From: Euzebyella saccharophila
GTDB lineage: Bacteria > Bacteroidota > Bacteroidia > Flavobacteriales > Flavobacteriaceae
Direction of reading: 5' to 3'
Length of the DNA stretch: 64,000 nucleotides
Assembly: GCF_014855495.1 (NCBI RefSeq)
Contig: NZ_JACYFJ010000003.1
Location: forward strand, 62,001 to 126,000
A model generated the notes under the pieces. It made no database searches, had not been told where the DNA came from, and saw nothing but the letters and a program-made list of their open reading frames with translations. This document shows, piece by piece, positions 1 to 9,624 of the stretch (within the stretch, counting starts at the first letter, position 1; every line of letters starts with the position of its first letter). Position numbers and translations under genes: made by a program.

Positions 1-2465
1 AAATAGGCAAATTGGCCTACTGCCGCCTCATCGTTCCCGGCCTCTCCATAACCACCTCTTAATTTAAGGTCGTTGATAAAACCTAAATTTTCCATGAATT
101 TCTCGCTGCCGATTCTCCAGGCACCCGATACCGAGTAAAAATTTCCCCATCGATAGTCTTCAGCAAAACCCGAGCTAGCATCCCTTCTATAAGAGCCGTC
201 TAGATAATACTTATCGGAATAACTATAACTTAATCTACCTACATAGCCCAGCCAAAAACGTTCGTTCCAACCTAAAAAAGAGTTATTGTTCGCTAAATCA
301 TTAGAATACCCTATCCTTTTTAGGTTGTCAATATTAATTAAATTACCACCGTTCAAATTTTTAACTTGAGTGCGTTGAAATTGGTCTTGAACAGCTCCCG
401 TTAGAACAAATTTGTGATCTTCAAAAATCTTTTCATAGGTTGCACTAAAATCAAACTGATAATTATAGATATAATTATTTCTAGTTTCATGATCTCCCAA
501 ACTATTGGGTGCAGCAGGGGAGTCGGTAGCAGGATCTTGACCGTCAGGCCTGAAAATGTTGGATCTGTATGTTGTCGTTCTTATTCTGTCTTGTGACGTA
601 TAGTCCAAATTTACGCTGCTTCTAAGCGTCAATCCTTTGAAAGGTCGCAATTCAACGTAAGCTTGCCCAAGATGTCTAGTATTTTCAAACAGACTTCTGT
701 TCAGGTCTATACGGGCCAAGTAATTAGACCTAGTTCCTTGTCCGTATATTTTTGCTTGTTGCCAGTCGGCCAACGAAGTGGCCAATACTTCGGCATATCC
801 AAATTGATTCGAAGAATCATAAAGGGGCTGCCAAGGAGGTGCCTGTGCAATATTGGTCAACGATGCTAAGTCTTCGGTATCTTGGGTTTGATAGGCAAAT
901 TTGTAATTTACCCCTATTTTCAACCAATTGTTAATTCGAGAATTAATATTAATAGCACTTCGGTAAGTTTCCAATTCGTTACCTACCAAGTTGCTCTCTA
1001 TATCGTCATAACCGGCAGATACATAATAATCTGTATTTTCCGTCCCTCCCGAAACCTTGAAATCATAGGACAGGGTGATAGCATTTTTTTTGACTAATTC
1101 GTCTTGCCAATCGTACGTTCTTGGAGAGCTGATATAAAAAGGGCTTTCGGGATCGAACTGTGGGGAAAACGAAATTCTTCTGGTAACATCATCAGCTGCA
1201 TCCCTACCGTAAAGTTGATTTTCAATAGTTATGTCGGGGTTTAAATTGTTTGCGTACATCTCTTGTGCCAATGCCCTAAATTCGTTGGTATTCAGCACGT
1301 CAAAAGTATCTATGTTCTGAAACCCGGTTCTGCTAGTAAACTCGACCGTAGGTGCTCCTTTTTTTCCTTTTTTAGTGGTGATCAATACTACTCCATTAGC
1401 TCCCCTGCTTCCATATATGGCTGCGGAAGAGGCGTCTTTTAGTACCGTTATTGACTCAATATCGTCTGGATTGATCATGGTAAACAGATTAGGTGGCGGG
1501 GTATTGCCATTTCTACTTATCAAGTCTAAATTACCGCTGGCCGATGGTGGGGTTATTATTTGTCCATCTATAACGTATAAAGGCTGAGCATTACCCTGCC
1601 AGCTTCCAATTCCCCTAACATAAATTTCTGGAGGTGCGTTCGGATCGCCGCTGGAATTGATAACCCTAACTCCTGTCGTATTTCCCTGTAATGCGAATTG
1701 GGGCGAAGCAAACGAAGATTTTTCAATATCTGCAGTACCGACCACACTTACCGAGCCTGTCAAATCCTTTTTGCGTTTCTCTCCAAAACCGATAACGACT
1801 ACTTCGTCTAGATTTGAAGCATTTTCCTTAAGAACAACGGTAATTTCAGATCTTCCGTCTAGGGCAACTTCTTGGCTTTCAAAACCAATGTAACTTATAA
1901 TTACTTCCGAAGATGGGTCTTCTAATAAAAGTACGAACCTGCCGTCAAAATCGGTTTGTGTTCCATTAGTAGTTCCCTTTTCAAGGATATTGGCACCAGG
2001 CAAGGGCTGACCGCTTTCGTCTGTTATTTTACCCGAAAGCTGAAATTGAACCGTTGAACGAATTCTTGTGTCTTGCACCTTTATTTGACCAAGTTGCTTT
2101 CTTTTAATATGTATAGTTCTATCGTCGCTAAACTCGTAGGAGAGCCCAATGGGATCTAAAGCATTTATCAATAAATGACTGGTTTTAAGAGTGCCCTTTA
2201 CCAAATTGACCGCAGGGGCTTCCCTGATGAGGTCGTTTTTATATATAAACTTATATTTCGATTGTTTATGAATAAGGTGCAACATGCCTTTAATGGAAAT
2301 CGTTTGGTCTTCATCTATAACAATGTAAGCATCTTGCGAAAAACTGGTTTTAGGACTCAGACCTAGGGCAACGGTACAAAATAAAAAAATAAAGACTTTC
2401 ATAATTATTTTGAGAAATATGCGTTGAAAAGGTTCTAAGGAGTACCTTAAGGAATTATTTTTCAT
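1..2465 (-). CDS. SusC-like TonB-dependent receptor, partial (C-terminus outside window)
   Basis: This is the N-terminal part (about 821 codons) of an outer-membrane TonB-dependent transporter of the SusC/RagA class, which imports a glycan or other ligand with a SusD lipoprotein. The frame is open from an ATG at 2465 to base 1. The N-terminus has a hydrophobic signal segment after an extended basic leader (MKNNSLRYSLEPFQRIFLK). It is followed by an STN (secretin/TonB N-terminal) domain, a carboxypeptidase-regulatory-like domain with the typical PLPGANILEKGTTNGT motif, the TonB-box-like DEVVVIGFGE, and a plug domain ending in SIYGSRGANGVVLITT-type sequence. The ATG at 2402 is an alternative start, but it would give a shorter leader than STN-type SusC proteins usually have. 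The STN domain and the adjacent fecR gene indicate control by an ECF sigma/anti-sigma relay. Substrate cannot be told from what is visible. Confidence 0.93.
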   Translation of the reverse strand, partial: MKNNSLRYSLEPFQRIFLKIIMKVFIFLFCTVALGLSPKTSFSQDAYIVIDEDQTISIKGMLHLIHKQSKYKFIYKNDLIREAPAVNLVKGTLKTSHLLINALDPIGLSYEFSDDRTIHIKRKQLGQIKVQDTRIRSTVQFQLSGKITDESGQPLPGANILEKGTTNGTQTDFDGRFVLLLEDPSSEVIISYIGFESQEVALDGRSEITVVLKENASNLDEVVVIGFGEKRKKDLTGSVSVVGTADIEKSSFASPQFALQGNTTGVRVINSSGDPNAPPEIYVRGIGSWQGNAQPLYVIDGQIITPPSASGNLDLISRNGNTPPPNLFTMINPDDIESITVLKDASSAAIYGSRGANGVVLITTKKGKKGAPTVEFTSRTGFQNIDTFDVLNTNEFRALAQEMYANNLNPDITIENQLYGRDAADDVTRRISFSPQFDPESPFYISSPRTYDWQDELVKKNAITLSYDFKVSGGTENTDYYVSAGYDDIESNLVGNELETYRSAININSRINNWLKIGVNYKFAYQTQDTEDLASLTNIAQAPPWQPLYDSSNQFGYAEVLATSLADWQQAKIYGQGTRSNYLARIDLNRSLFENTRHLGQAYVELRPFKGLTLRSSVNLDYTSQDRIRTTTYRSNIFRPDGQDPATDSPAAPNSLGDHETRNNYIYNYQFDFSATYEKIFEDHKFVLTGAVQDQFQRTQVKNLNGGNLINIDNLKRIGYSNDLANNNSFLGWNERFWLGYVGRLSYSYSDKYYLDGSYRRDASSGFAEDYRWGNFYSVSGAWRIGSEKFMENLGFINDLKLRGGYGEAGNDEAAVGQFAY

Positions 2466-2563
2466 AAATTTAATTTTGATTTAATTGGACATGTGGTTTA
2501 ATTAATCATTAGTGGGGAAAATGGCAACTCATTTGGACGTGCGGAGCCTTTTCCCTTTTTTTA

Positions 2564-3721
2564 TTATTTGATATTTTCTTGTATTAAAATGGTTCTATCG
2601 TCTATAACAAATTTTAATTTCCCTTCGCCTGAGGCTTCTATATGGTTAAGTATATCCTCAATAGAACTGGACCTTTCCAAAATTCCAGTAAAAATAAATT
2701 CCTTTAAGTTCGCTGATTCAAATATTACATCTACATTGTACCATCTCGCCAAGGTTTTCATTATAGTTTGCAGTGATTCCGTATCAAAAGCGAAGAGACC
2801 TTTTATCCATGAAATTTCTTGAGACACATCAATTTTCTGAACTTCAATCTCTTTAGATTCTGTATTATAGACCGACTGCTGATGCGGGTTTAAAACTGTA
2901 GCGTAATCATCGATTTGAATTGAAATACTTCCTTCGAGAAGGGTAGTCTTTACTAAATCTTCATCGGAATAAGACTTAAGGTTAAATTCGGTTCCGAGAA
3001 CCTGAATAGATTGACCGGAGGATATTAAATTAAATTCTGCCCCGTTATGTTCATAACTAGGTGAAACCTGTAAGAATACCTCACCATAGAGCAATTCAAT
3101 CTCCCTTGGCCCATTCTTCTTAAAATTTACCGGGTATTTTAATTTAGAATCAGAATTTAGCCAGATTTTCGTGCCATCTGGCAAGGTCAACTGAAATTGG
3201 CCACCTCTAGGAACAGTCAAAAAGTTGTACGAGATTTTGTCGACCGTGTCATTCTGATAATATTTTAGAGATTTACCATTACCCCTCACTCTGTCCGATT
3301 CGTATTCCCTTCCCTCTTCTAAAACAATACGATTTCCATTTTCCAATGTTAAGATGGCCCTATCCGTACCTGCCTGAATATTCTTTTTAGCCCCGTTAAT
3401 TGTCGAAGTTTGAGTGTTCTTATGAGAAATAAAAATCGTGAGAGCTACAAGTAGTACTATTGAGGCTGCTATGCCTATTTTTTTTATACGTCTGAAAAAA
3501 TGTTTCCTACCATTCTTTTTCACGCTTTCCTTAAAGGATTTTTTAGCGTTATCCACATCATATTTTTTCATGCTGAAAGAAAGTAAATAATGAATTTTAA
3601 CGAAATGGTCGAATAATTTCTTGGTCTTATGTTCTTCGATAATTTCCCCTAGCCGCTCTAATTCAAATAAATTAGCCTCTTTACCGAGAAATTTGATTAT
3701 CAATTTAGTGTTTTCCTTCAT
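2564..3721 (-). CDS. FecR-family anti-sigma factor
   Basis: Inner-membrane anti-sigma regulator of 385 aa. It has a cytoplasmic N-terminal part (1-80) and one membrane segment at about 81-99. A periplasmic FecR domain follows at about 165-265 (LTVPRGGQFQLTLPDGTKIWLNS is its usual signature). The C-terminal domain, about 315-380, is the one that follows FecR in Bacteroidota and contacts the receptor STN domain. In this family the STN-type receptor signals ligand binding to FecR, which then releases its ECF sigma factor. The gene lies about 100 bp upstream of the SusC gene on the same strand. The only nearby sigma gene is divergent (starts at 3832), which is unusual because sigma and fecR are normally co-directional. 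Confidence 0.93.
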   Translation of the reverse strand: MKENTKLIIKFLGKEANLFELERLGEIIEEHKTKKLFDHFVKIHYLLSFSMKKYDVDNAKKSFKESVKKNGRKHFFRRIKKIGIAASIVLLVALTIFISHKNTQTSTINGAKKNIQAGTDRAILTLENGNRIVLEEGREYESDRVRGNGKSLKYYQNDTVDKISYNFLTVPRGGQFQLTLPDGTKIWLNSDSKLKYPVNFKKNGPREIELLYGEVFLQVSPSYEHNGAEFNLISSGQSIQVLGTEFNLKSYSDEDLVKTTLLEGSISIQIDDYATVLNPHQQSVYNTESKEIEVQKIDVSQEISWIKGLFAFDTESLQTIMKTLARWYNVDVIFESANLKEFIFTGILERSSSIEDILNHIEASGEGKLKFVIDDRTILIQENIK

Positions 3722-3831
3722 TGCATTTTAAGGATATTCGTATATAATACACATGAAATTTTCGAACCCCTAGGTTTTTGACCATTTATTTTTTTTTTTT
3801 CATAAAAATTTCCTTTTAATCCAATTATAGC

Positions 3832-4410
3832 ATGGAAGATGATCCTATGGCTCTAACCAGAAAATTAAAATCTGGTAGAATAGAAGCCTACGAATTTTTG
3901 ATGGATACTTACTATCAAAGACTATGCGCCTATGCTTTTACCTTGTGCCATGACCATTGCGAGTCGGAAGATATTGTTCAAAATGTATTTACACGGCTTT
4001 GGATAAAAAGAAAAAACATAAAACATGACTTATCCATAAAGAGTCTTCTGTACAAGTCAGTATATAACGAGTTTGTTAACGTATATCGAAAAGGGAAGCA
4101 CGTCACTAGGTTAGAATTAAAATATCTTGAGACTTTGGATACCTACGTGGATATTGAGCCTGAAAATTTAGAGAAATTAGTAAAGAAAGTGTATTTGGTA
4201 ATAGATAAATTACCCCCAAGGTGTAAAGAGGTATTTTTGCTGAATAAAAAAGAAGGATTAACCCATGTTGAAATATCCGATTACCTCGGCATCTCGATAA
4301 AGACCGTTGAATGGCACATCTCTAAAGCATTTAAGCAACTGCAAGAAAAATTTAACTCCAAAACCGAAACCTTGCTGTTTCTTTTATTTGGCCGGTCACG
4401 TCAATGTTAA
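3832..4410 (+). CDS. ECF-type RNA polymerase sigma factor
   Basis: A 192-residue sigma-70 family ECF factor. Region 2 occupies about residues 20-90 (YYQRLCAYAFTLCHDHCESEDIVQNVFTRLW is typical of the -10 recognition and core-binding helices). Region 4 occupies about 130-180 (LPPRCKEVFLLNKKEGLTH then the helix-turn-helix around ISDYLGISIKTVEWHISKA). Bacteroidota ECF factors of this kind switch on SusC/SusD loci and are held by a FecR protein; the divergent fecR gene 110 bp away is the obvious partner. An internal ATG at 3847 is an alternative start. The gene is transcribed away from the fecR and SusC genes it presumably controls. Confidence 0.93.
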   Translation: MEDDPMALTRKLKSGRIEAYEFLMDTYYQRLCAYAFTLCHDHCESEDIVQNVFTRLWIKRKNIKHDLSIKSLLYKSVYNEFVNVYRKGKHVTRLELKYLETLDTYVDIEPENLEKLVKKVYLVIDKLPPRCKEVFLLNKKEGLTHVEISDYLGISIKTVEWHISKAFKQLQEKFNSKTETLLFLLFGRSRQC

Positions 4411-5248
4411 GTTTGCCATAGGCTGTGGTTTTCTTATAGAGGCAAAATCATAATGGGAAATCTTTCCAAAATGTACCAAGTATTATTTACTTGAATTTCA
4501 AATTAATTTCAGTTTAGTAACCCGCCCTTTGTAGCCCTACCCTTTTTGTAGCCTTCCCTAAAAATTGACCTCCTCCCAAGATTAGGTACCGGTCATAACT
4601 AGACAATCGGGCCGTCCTATGAAAAATGAGGAAATTCTACATTAAGAAATATTAGAAATGTAATAAACCTAGGGATTCCCAATTAAATATTTATAATTAA
4701 AAATGTTCGAATCCGAGTTCCCCGAGGACCTAAACTTTAAAACTCTTTGTTTAAGGACCTTCCCAAGTTTATGGTTATAAAAAGGACACTTAATAGGACA
4801 CGTCGGATGTGAAATTTGTACTGATTTGGACAGTTTTGTAGGGGCTTTTGAAAATTTAAAACCCTGATAATCAATTGATTATAAGGGTTTTAAATTATAT
4901 TCGTCGGGGTGGCAGGATTACAACCTTACCACATAATCAATTATATATCAATTAGTTACGAATTCAAAAACTTAACTGTTGACCGATTTGTTGACGGTAT
5001 TTTAAATGAACTTAGAGTAAGATGACTTACTTTCTGATTCAATAAAGATATTATTTATCATTTTCAAAATAATGGGGTTCAAGTTAAATTTTATTAAACT
5101 CATATTTTTTTAGGAAATAAAAGTGCTTTTATGGTTTGTTTGTGTATGGTTTAGATTGATTATTTTTCAATGTTAGTTTTATAGGATTAATTGGATGGTG
5201 TTAGTTTATCTCAATTTTCATTAAGTTTACATTTAGGAGAATATACTC
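4411..5248. other. Gene-free region between sigma gene and HTCS gene, with tRNA/attachment relic
   Basis: No convincing coding frame is visible in this 838 bp stretch. It holds the leftmost copy of a dispersed repeat (listed separately at 4608-4925). To the right of that lie AT-rich sequence and a short motif near 4978-5020 (tgttgaccgatttgttgacg) that reappears in similar form near 36985-37005 (tgttgacggatttgttaacg). An AGGAG-like ribosome binding site lies just before the HTCS start at 5249. Confidence 0.6.
4608..4925. repeat. Dispersed repeat, copy A: left flank plus terminator palindrome plus tRNA 3'-end relic
   Basis: The segment 4608-4890 matches 56907-57190 almost base for base in long runs, for example ttccccgaggacctaaa, ccttcccaagtttatggtta and ggacacgtcggatgtgaaat. 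It ends in a palindrome (4858-4889, aaaccctgataatcaattga and its complement) that is near identical to the one at 37066-37097. Bases 4903-4925 (gtcggggtggcaggattaca plus acc) read on the minus strand as a degenerate tRNA T-arm and acceptor end (GG-TTgtAATCC-TGCCACCCCG). This resembles the 3' end of a Bacteroidota tRNA such as tRNA-Pro. Read on that strand, the palindrome sits where the tRNA terminator would be. No other part of a tRNA is present. I interpret it as a decayed attachment site. Confidence 0.7.
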
Positions 5249-7990
5249 ATGAAATCGTTTTATCTAGCATTATGTTTTTTGCTTGCTTTGTTTTTTCTTT
5301 CTTGCACAGGGGAAAAAGACGAAGGTAAAATCCGCATCGGTTTTTCACAGGCCATGTCCAACGATAATTGGAGACGTTCCATGAATAACTCAATGAGGTT
5401 ACAAGCCTCTTTGAATCCTAAAATCGATTTGATCATTAAAGACGCCAATTACGTCGTAGCAACTCAAATTGAGCAGATAGAAAGCCTTATTGCCGACAGC
5501 CTTGATGTGTTGATCGTTTCCCCGATCCAATCAAAGCCCGTTACTTCGGTAGTACAAAAGGCACTATATGCCGGTATACCAGTTTTGGTAGTCGACAGAA
5601 AAACAGAAAGCCAGCAATATACTGCCTATTTGGGTGCAGATAATATTGAGGTGGGAAGAAATGCTGCAAAGGAAATCATAGCATCCAATATTAAAGACTC
5701 CATAAGGATTATTGAAATAAAAGGTCTGGTCGGATCTTCTCCTGCCGAGGAAAGAAGCATGGGCTTTAATCAAATAATAGATCAGTTTAAGAAGGCACAG
5801 ATCACAGCAACGATTGAAGGGAACTGGGAAAAAGAGTCTATTCAAAACAAGTTTAGACAACTATTAAATGATGATATTAAAGTGGATTATGTGTTTGCCC
5901 ACAACGACAGAATGGCGGTAGGCGCATGGGAGGTCGCTCGCGAGTTGGGAATAGAAAATGAAATCAGTTTTATTGGAGTTGATGGTCTTGCCGGAACCAA
6001 TGGGGGAATTCAGGCTGTAAAAGATGGAGTTTTGAAGGCAACGGTTCTCTACCCTACCGGGGGTGATGAAGCTATTAAATTGGCTTTGAAAATCTTTAAC
6101 AAAGAAGCTATACCAAAGAATAACATCCTCTCAACGACTATTATCAATGAGTTGAACGCGGATATTATGAACAACCAATTTGAAAAGATAAATGAACAGC
6201 AAGATCAAATGGAAGAACAATTGGCAGCAATAAAAAAACAAGAAGAACTCTATTATTCGCAAAATAACCTTCTTAAAATTACAATGGCGTTGTTGGCAAT
6301 TATCTTAAGCCTTGCTGTATATAGTGTATATTCCATTTTTGCAATTCGAAAGAAAAATAAGCAATTGGTATTGACGAACGATAAGGTTACCGTACAGCGG
6401 AATCAAATCGAGAAAATCGCGAAGGAAGTAAAAATAAGTAATGAGGCGAAACTTAATTTCTTTACAGGTCTTTCCCATGAATTTAAAACTCCCATTACTT
6501 TGATTTTAAGTTCTGTTGAATCCATGAGCGACTTTGTCAAGGAGAAAGGCTCAAAAATGCGTAACGAATTGGAGCTGATACACAACAACTCTAATCGACT
6601 GTTGAGATTGATCAATCAATTACTTGATTTTAGGAAAATTGAAGACCGTAAGTTCAATCTAAAAGCATCCAAAACCAATTTATACAGTTTTTCAAAAATC
6701 ATTTTTAAAGATTTTGAACGAGAAGCGAAGAAAAGTAATATAGATTTCAAATTGACTTCCAATAATGAAGCGTTGGATGTTTTCATAGATAGGAATTTAA
6801 TGGACAAAGTATATTTTAACCTACTTTCCAATGCCTTTAAGTTCACTCCTGATAATGGAAAGATTGGAATTCATATTGAGGACGATGATAAAAAAAACAT
6901 GGTTGTCATCCGATTTAGAGATTCAGGCATTGGAATCCCTCCGAACGAAATTGATGGAGTATTTCAAGCATTTTTCAAAGGTTCGAACAACAGAAAGAAC
7001 AGTTCTGGAATAGGTCTTCATTTAAGCAAGGAATTTGTGGAGATGCACAAAGGTACCATTCAAGTGAATTCCCTTCATGGCACAGAGTTCATTATATCCC
7101 TATACAAAGGTCAGGCACACTTTGATGAAACGGAGATTATTTCAGAACAAGATTTGGTCGATTCCAATATTATCGATTTTTCTTCGGACCATTTGATTGA
7201 TGATAATTACTTAATACAAGATCCGGGCAAAAACCAAGAAAAATATTCTGTATTAATTATAGAGGATAACAAGGATTTATCAAAGTTTCTAAAAAACAAA
7301 TTACAATTGGAGTATGATATCCATCTATCCGATGGCACGGATGCCCTTGAGAAAGCCTTTGAAACTGTCCCTGATATTATACTCTGCGATATCAATCTGC
7401 CGGATAAAGATGGTTTCGAAATCTGTGAAATTCTAAAAAGGGACTTACGAACCTCCCACATACCAACAATAATACTTACCGCTTTGGGCAATAAGGAATC
7501 TTACATCAAAGGACTTCAATCAGGAGCAGATTTGTATCTGACCAAACCCTTCAGCTATTCTATTTTGGTTCAGTCAATTAAGTCTTTACTTTATAATAGA
7601 GAGAAACTTCGGTATTACTATACCAGTAACATACATAAAATTGAAGAACTAAATTCCTTTGGTAATATAGAACAAAAATTTATCCATCAATTGAACTCCC
7701 TTATTAATGAAAATTTAGGGAATTCTGACTATTCGGTTGAAAACCTAGCTGAAAATCTTACTATTTCAAGGGTTCAGTTGTACAGAAAAGTAAAGGCGAT
7801 GATGGGAATTAGTATAAGTGATTATATTGGTAACATCAGATTGGAAAAAGCCAAAGTGATGCTCGAGACTGGCTCATTAACGGTAGCCGAAATTGCATAT
7901 ACCAACGGATTTTCTTCTCCAAATTACTTCTCAACCGCCTTCAAAAACAAATACGGCACCTCTCCCATAGCGTTTCGGAAATCTATCTAG
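5249..7990 (+). CDS. Hybrid two-component system (HTCS) sensor/regulator with LacI-type periplasmic sugar-binding domain
   Basis: A 913-residue single-protein two-component system. An N-terminal hydrophobic segment (about 1-20) leads into a periplasmic substrate-binding domain (about 28-310) of the LacI/ribose-binding type. A short coiled coil and a second membrane segment (about 341-368) follow. Next come a HisKA domain with phospho-acceptor His410 in GLSHEFKTPIT, an HATPase domain (about 525-630, motifs NLLSNAFKFT, DSGIGIP and GIGLHLSK), a receiver domain (about 665-780, acidic pair in IIEDN, phospho-Asp714 in LCDINLPDKDG) and an AraC-type DNA-binding domain (about 815-912). The same architecture occurs in the fructose-sensing HTCS that controls fructan loci in Bacteroides thetaiotaomicron (BT1754). 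It lies directly upstream of a GH32 gene, so I infer fructose or a fructooligosaccharide as the signal. The gene is complete, with an AGGAG site upstream. Confidence 0.95.
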   Translation: MKSFYLALCFLLALFFLSCTGEKDEGKIRIGFSQAMSNDNWRRSMNNSMRLQASLNPKIDLIIKDANYVVATQIEQIESLIADSLDVLIVSPIQSKPVTSVVQKALYAGIPVLVVDRKTESQQYTAYLGADNIEVGRNAAKEIIASNIKDSIRIIEIKGLVGSSPAEERSMGFNQIIDQFKKAQITATIEGNWEKESIQNKFRQLLNDDIKVDYVFAHNDRMAVGAWEVARELGIENEISFIGVDGLAGTNGGIQAVKDGVLKATVLYPTGGDEAIKLALKIFNKEAIPKNNILSTTIINELNADIMNNQFEKINEQQDQMEEQLAAIKKQEELYYSQNNLLKITMALLAIILSLAVYSVYSIFAIRKKNKQLVLTNDKVTVQRNQIEKIAKEVKISNEAKLNFFTGLSHEFKTPITLILSSVESMSDFVKEKGSKMRNELELIHNNSNRLLRLINQLLDFRKIEDRKFNLKASKTNLYSFSKIIFKDFEREAKKSNIDFKLTSNNEALDVFIDRNLMDKVYFNLLSNAFKFTPDNGKIGIHIEDDDKKNMVVIRFRDSGIGIPPNEIDGVFQAFFKGSNNRKNSSGIGLHLSKEFVEMHKGTIQVNSLHGTEFIISLYKGQAHFDETEIISEQDLVDSNIIDFSSDHLIDDNYLIQDPGKNQEKYSVLIIEDNKDLSKFLKNKLQLEYDIHLSDGTDALEKAFETVPDIILCDINLPDKDGFEICEILKRDLRTSHIPTIILTALGNKESYIKGLQSGADLYLTKPFSYSILVQSIKSLLYNREKLRYYYTSNIHKIEELNSFGNIEQKFIHQLNSLINENLGNSDYSVENLAENLTISRVQLYRKVKAMMGISISDYIGNIRLEKAKVMLETGSLTVAEIAYTNGFSSPNYFSTAFKNKYGTSPIAFRKSI

Positions 7991-8083
7991 TTTACATTTC
8001 ATACTATCCTTAGCTCGTAGTCCCTTTTGAATGTATCAATTTTAAACTTCATGTAACATGAGTGTAGTTAGTGCGTTTAAGCC

Positions 8084-8140
8084 CATGTTAAAATTCTATT
8101 TTTAAGTGCTGTTTATCAAGCACTTATCATTTTAAACATG
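8084..8140. promoter_or_regulatory. Nested inverted repeat between HTCS gene and sugar porter gene
   Basis: The gap contains an inner hairpin, taagtgct (8103-8110) pairing with agcactta (8119-8126). It is framed by outer arms catgttaaaat (8084-8094) and attttaaacatg (8129-8140, one extra A). The inner hairpin could terminate the HTCS transcript, although the following T-run is weak. The outer dyad could equally be an operator for the HTCS AraC-type domain ahead of the fructan operon. Both readings are inference. Confidence 0.45.
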
Positions 8141-8233
8141 CACCTTAACAAAAACATAACATATTGATACATCATCAAAATACCCTCTTGTTTTTTACGA
8201 ATACTTTAGTAACCATACTAGAGAATTACGATT

Positions 8234-9601
8234 ATGAAAAAAATATGGGTTTGGTCTATTACCGCAGCATTGGCAGGTTTCCTGTTCGGATTTGATACGG
8301 TAGTTATCTCTGGAGTAGATAAAAAGTTGCAGGCCTTGTGGGGTTCATCAGATGTTTTTCATGGTACTATAGTTATGGCGATGGCATTATGGGGTACTGT
8401 AGTAGGTGCAATTTTAGGCGGAATTCCCACGAACAAGATAGGCAGGAAGAAAACATTATTATGGATAGGTATACTTTATACTATATCCGCTCTTGGTTCT
8501 GCATTTGCCAATGATCCGATCACATTCGCCATTTTTAGATTTATAGGTGGGCTGGGGGTTGGTGCATCTACCATTGCTGCTCCTGCCTATATATCTGAAA
8601 TAGCACCTGCCAAGGACAGGGGAAAATTAGTGGCCCTTTATCAATTTAATATCGTGTTCGGAATTTTGATTGCCTTCTTTTCCAATTATCTATTAAATGG
8701 TATAGGTGAAAACGCGTGGCGATGGATGGTGGGTGTTGAAGCCATACCTGCAATTATTTATACAGTCTTCGTATTGAGCGTTCCAAAAAGCCCTAGGTGG
8801 TTGTTGACCAAAATGAGAAACGAAGAGGCAAAAAAAGTGTTGCAATTAATCAATCCTGATCAGGATCCTGAGGTATTGATGTTAGAATTAAAGACTGAAA
8901 GTGAGAATACGGTTTCGGGAGAGAATATTTTTATTAAGAAATACCGGTTCCCTTTGTTATTGGCTTTTTTCATTGCCTTTTTCAATCAATTGTCAGGCAT
9001 AAATGCCTTTTTGTACTATGCGCCAAGAATTTTCGTAGAAGCTGGCCTTGGTGAGAGCACTGCTCTTTTAAGCAGTATAGGAATAGGGGTGACCAATATG
9101 ATTTTTACTCTTTTAGGGGTATTCCTCATTGACAGGCTAGGAAGAAAACAATTGATGTACGCAGGTTCTATTGGCTATATCATCTCTTTGACTTTGGTGG
9201 CCTGTGCATTCTTCCTGAATTGGGAAGGTATGGCCGTGCCCATTTTTCTTTTCCTTTTTATTGCTGCACATGCAATAGGCCAAGGCACCGTGATTTGGGT
9301 ATTTATTTCAGAGATTTTCCCGAATCATTTAAGAGGGTCCGGTCAATCGTTCGGTAGTTCGGTGCATTGGATTTTAGCCGCTATCATACCCTCGTTAGTT
9401 CCCGTGTTGTTTACCTCGATCGGAGCGGGTACCGTATTTGCTTTTTTTGCCTTTATGATGTTCCTACAATTGCTCTTTGTGATTTTCGTAATGCCAGAAA
9501 CCAAAGGTATCTCGCTAGAGGAACTTAGTAAAACACTAACAAAAGGAAGAAAGAATACAACCGATGATCTTATAGGTCTTGATGAACAAAAATTAAACTG
9601 A
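8234..9601 (+). CDS. MFS sugar porter (sugar:H+ symporter family), probable fructose/sugar importer
   Basis: An inner-membrane transporter of 455 aa with about twelve hydrophobic segments. It shows the sugar-porter signatures: an N-terminal GFLFGFDTVVISG, the loop motif NKIGRKKTLLW after TM2, PKSPRWLL at the end of TM6, DRLGRKQ after TM8, and PETKG at the C-terminal end of TM12. Length and motifs match the MFS sugar porter family (TC 2.A.1.1). It is the first gene of the locus after the sensor and is 23 bp from the GH32 gene, so it probably brings the monosaccharide released by the fructanase into the cytoplasm. Fructose specificity is inferred from context only. Confidence 0.93.
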   Translation: MKKIWVWSITAALAGFLFGFDTVVISGVDKKLQALWGSSDVFHGTIVMAMALWGTVVGAILGGIPTNKIGRKKTLLWIGILYTISALGSAFANDPITFAIFRFIGGLGVGASTIAAPAYISEIAPAKDRGKLVALYQFNIVFGILIAFFSNYLLNGIGENAWRWMVGVEAIPAIIYTVFVLSVPKSPRWLLTKMRNEEAKKVLQLINPDQDPEVLMLELKTESENTVSGENIFIKKYRFPLLLAFFIAFFNQLSGINAFLYYAPRIFVEAGLGESTALLSSIGIGVTNMIFTLLGVFLIDRLGRKQLMYAGSIGYIISLTLVACAFFLNWEGMAVPIFLFLFIAAHAIGQGTVIWVFISEIFPNHLRGSGQSFGSSVHWILAAIIPSLVPVLFTSIGAGTVFAFFAFMMFLQLLFVIFVMPETKGISLEELSKTLTKGRKNTTDDLIGLDEQKLN

Positions 9602-9624
9602 AGTATTGTAAAGAACCAACAAAT

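Noticed and set aside
4903-4925. tRNA gene on the minus strand
   Set aside because: Only the T-arm/acceptor end is recognisable and it has substitutions in the T-loop; no anticodon or D-arm follows at any of the three copies, so these are relics, not genes.
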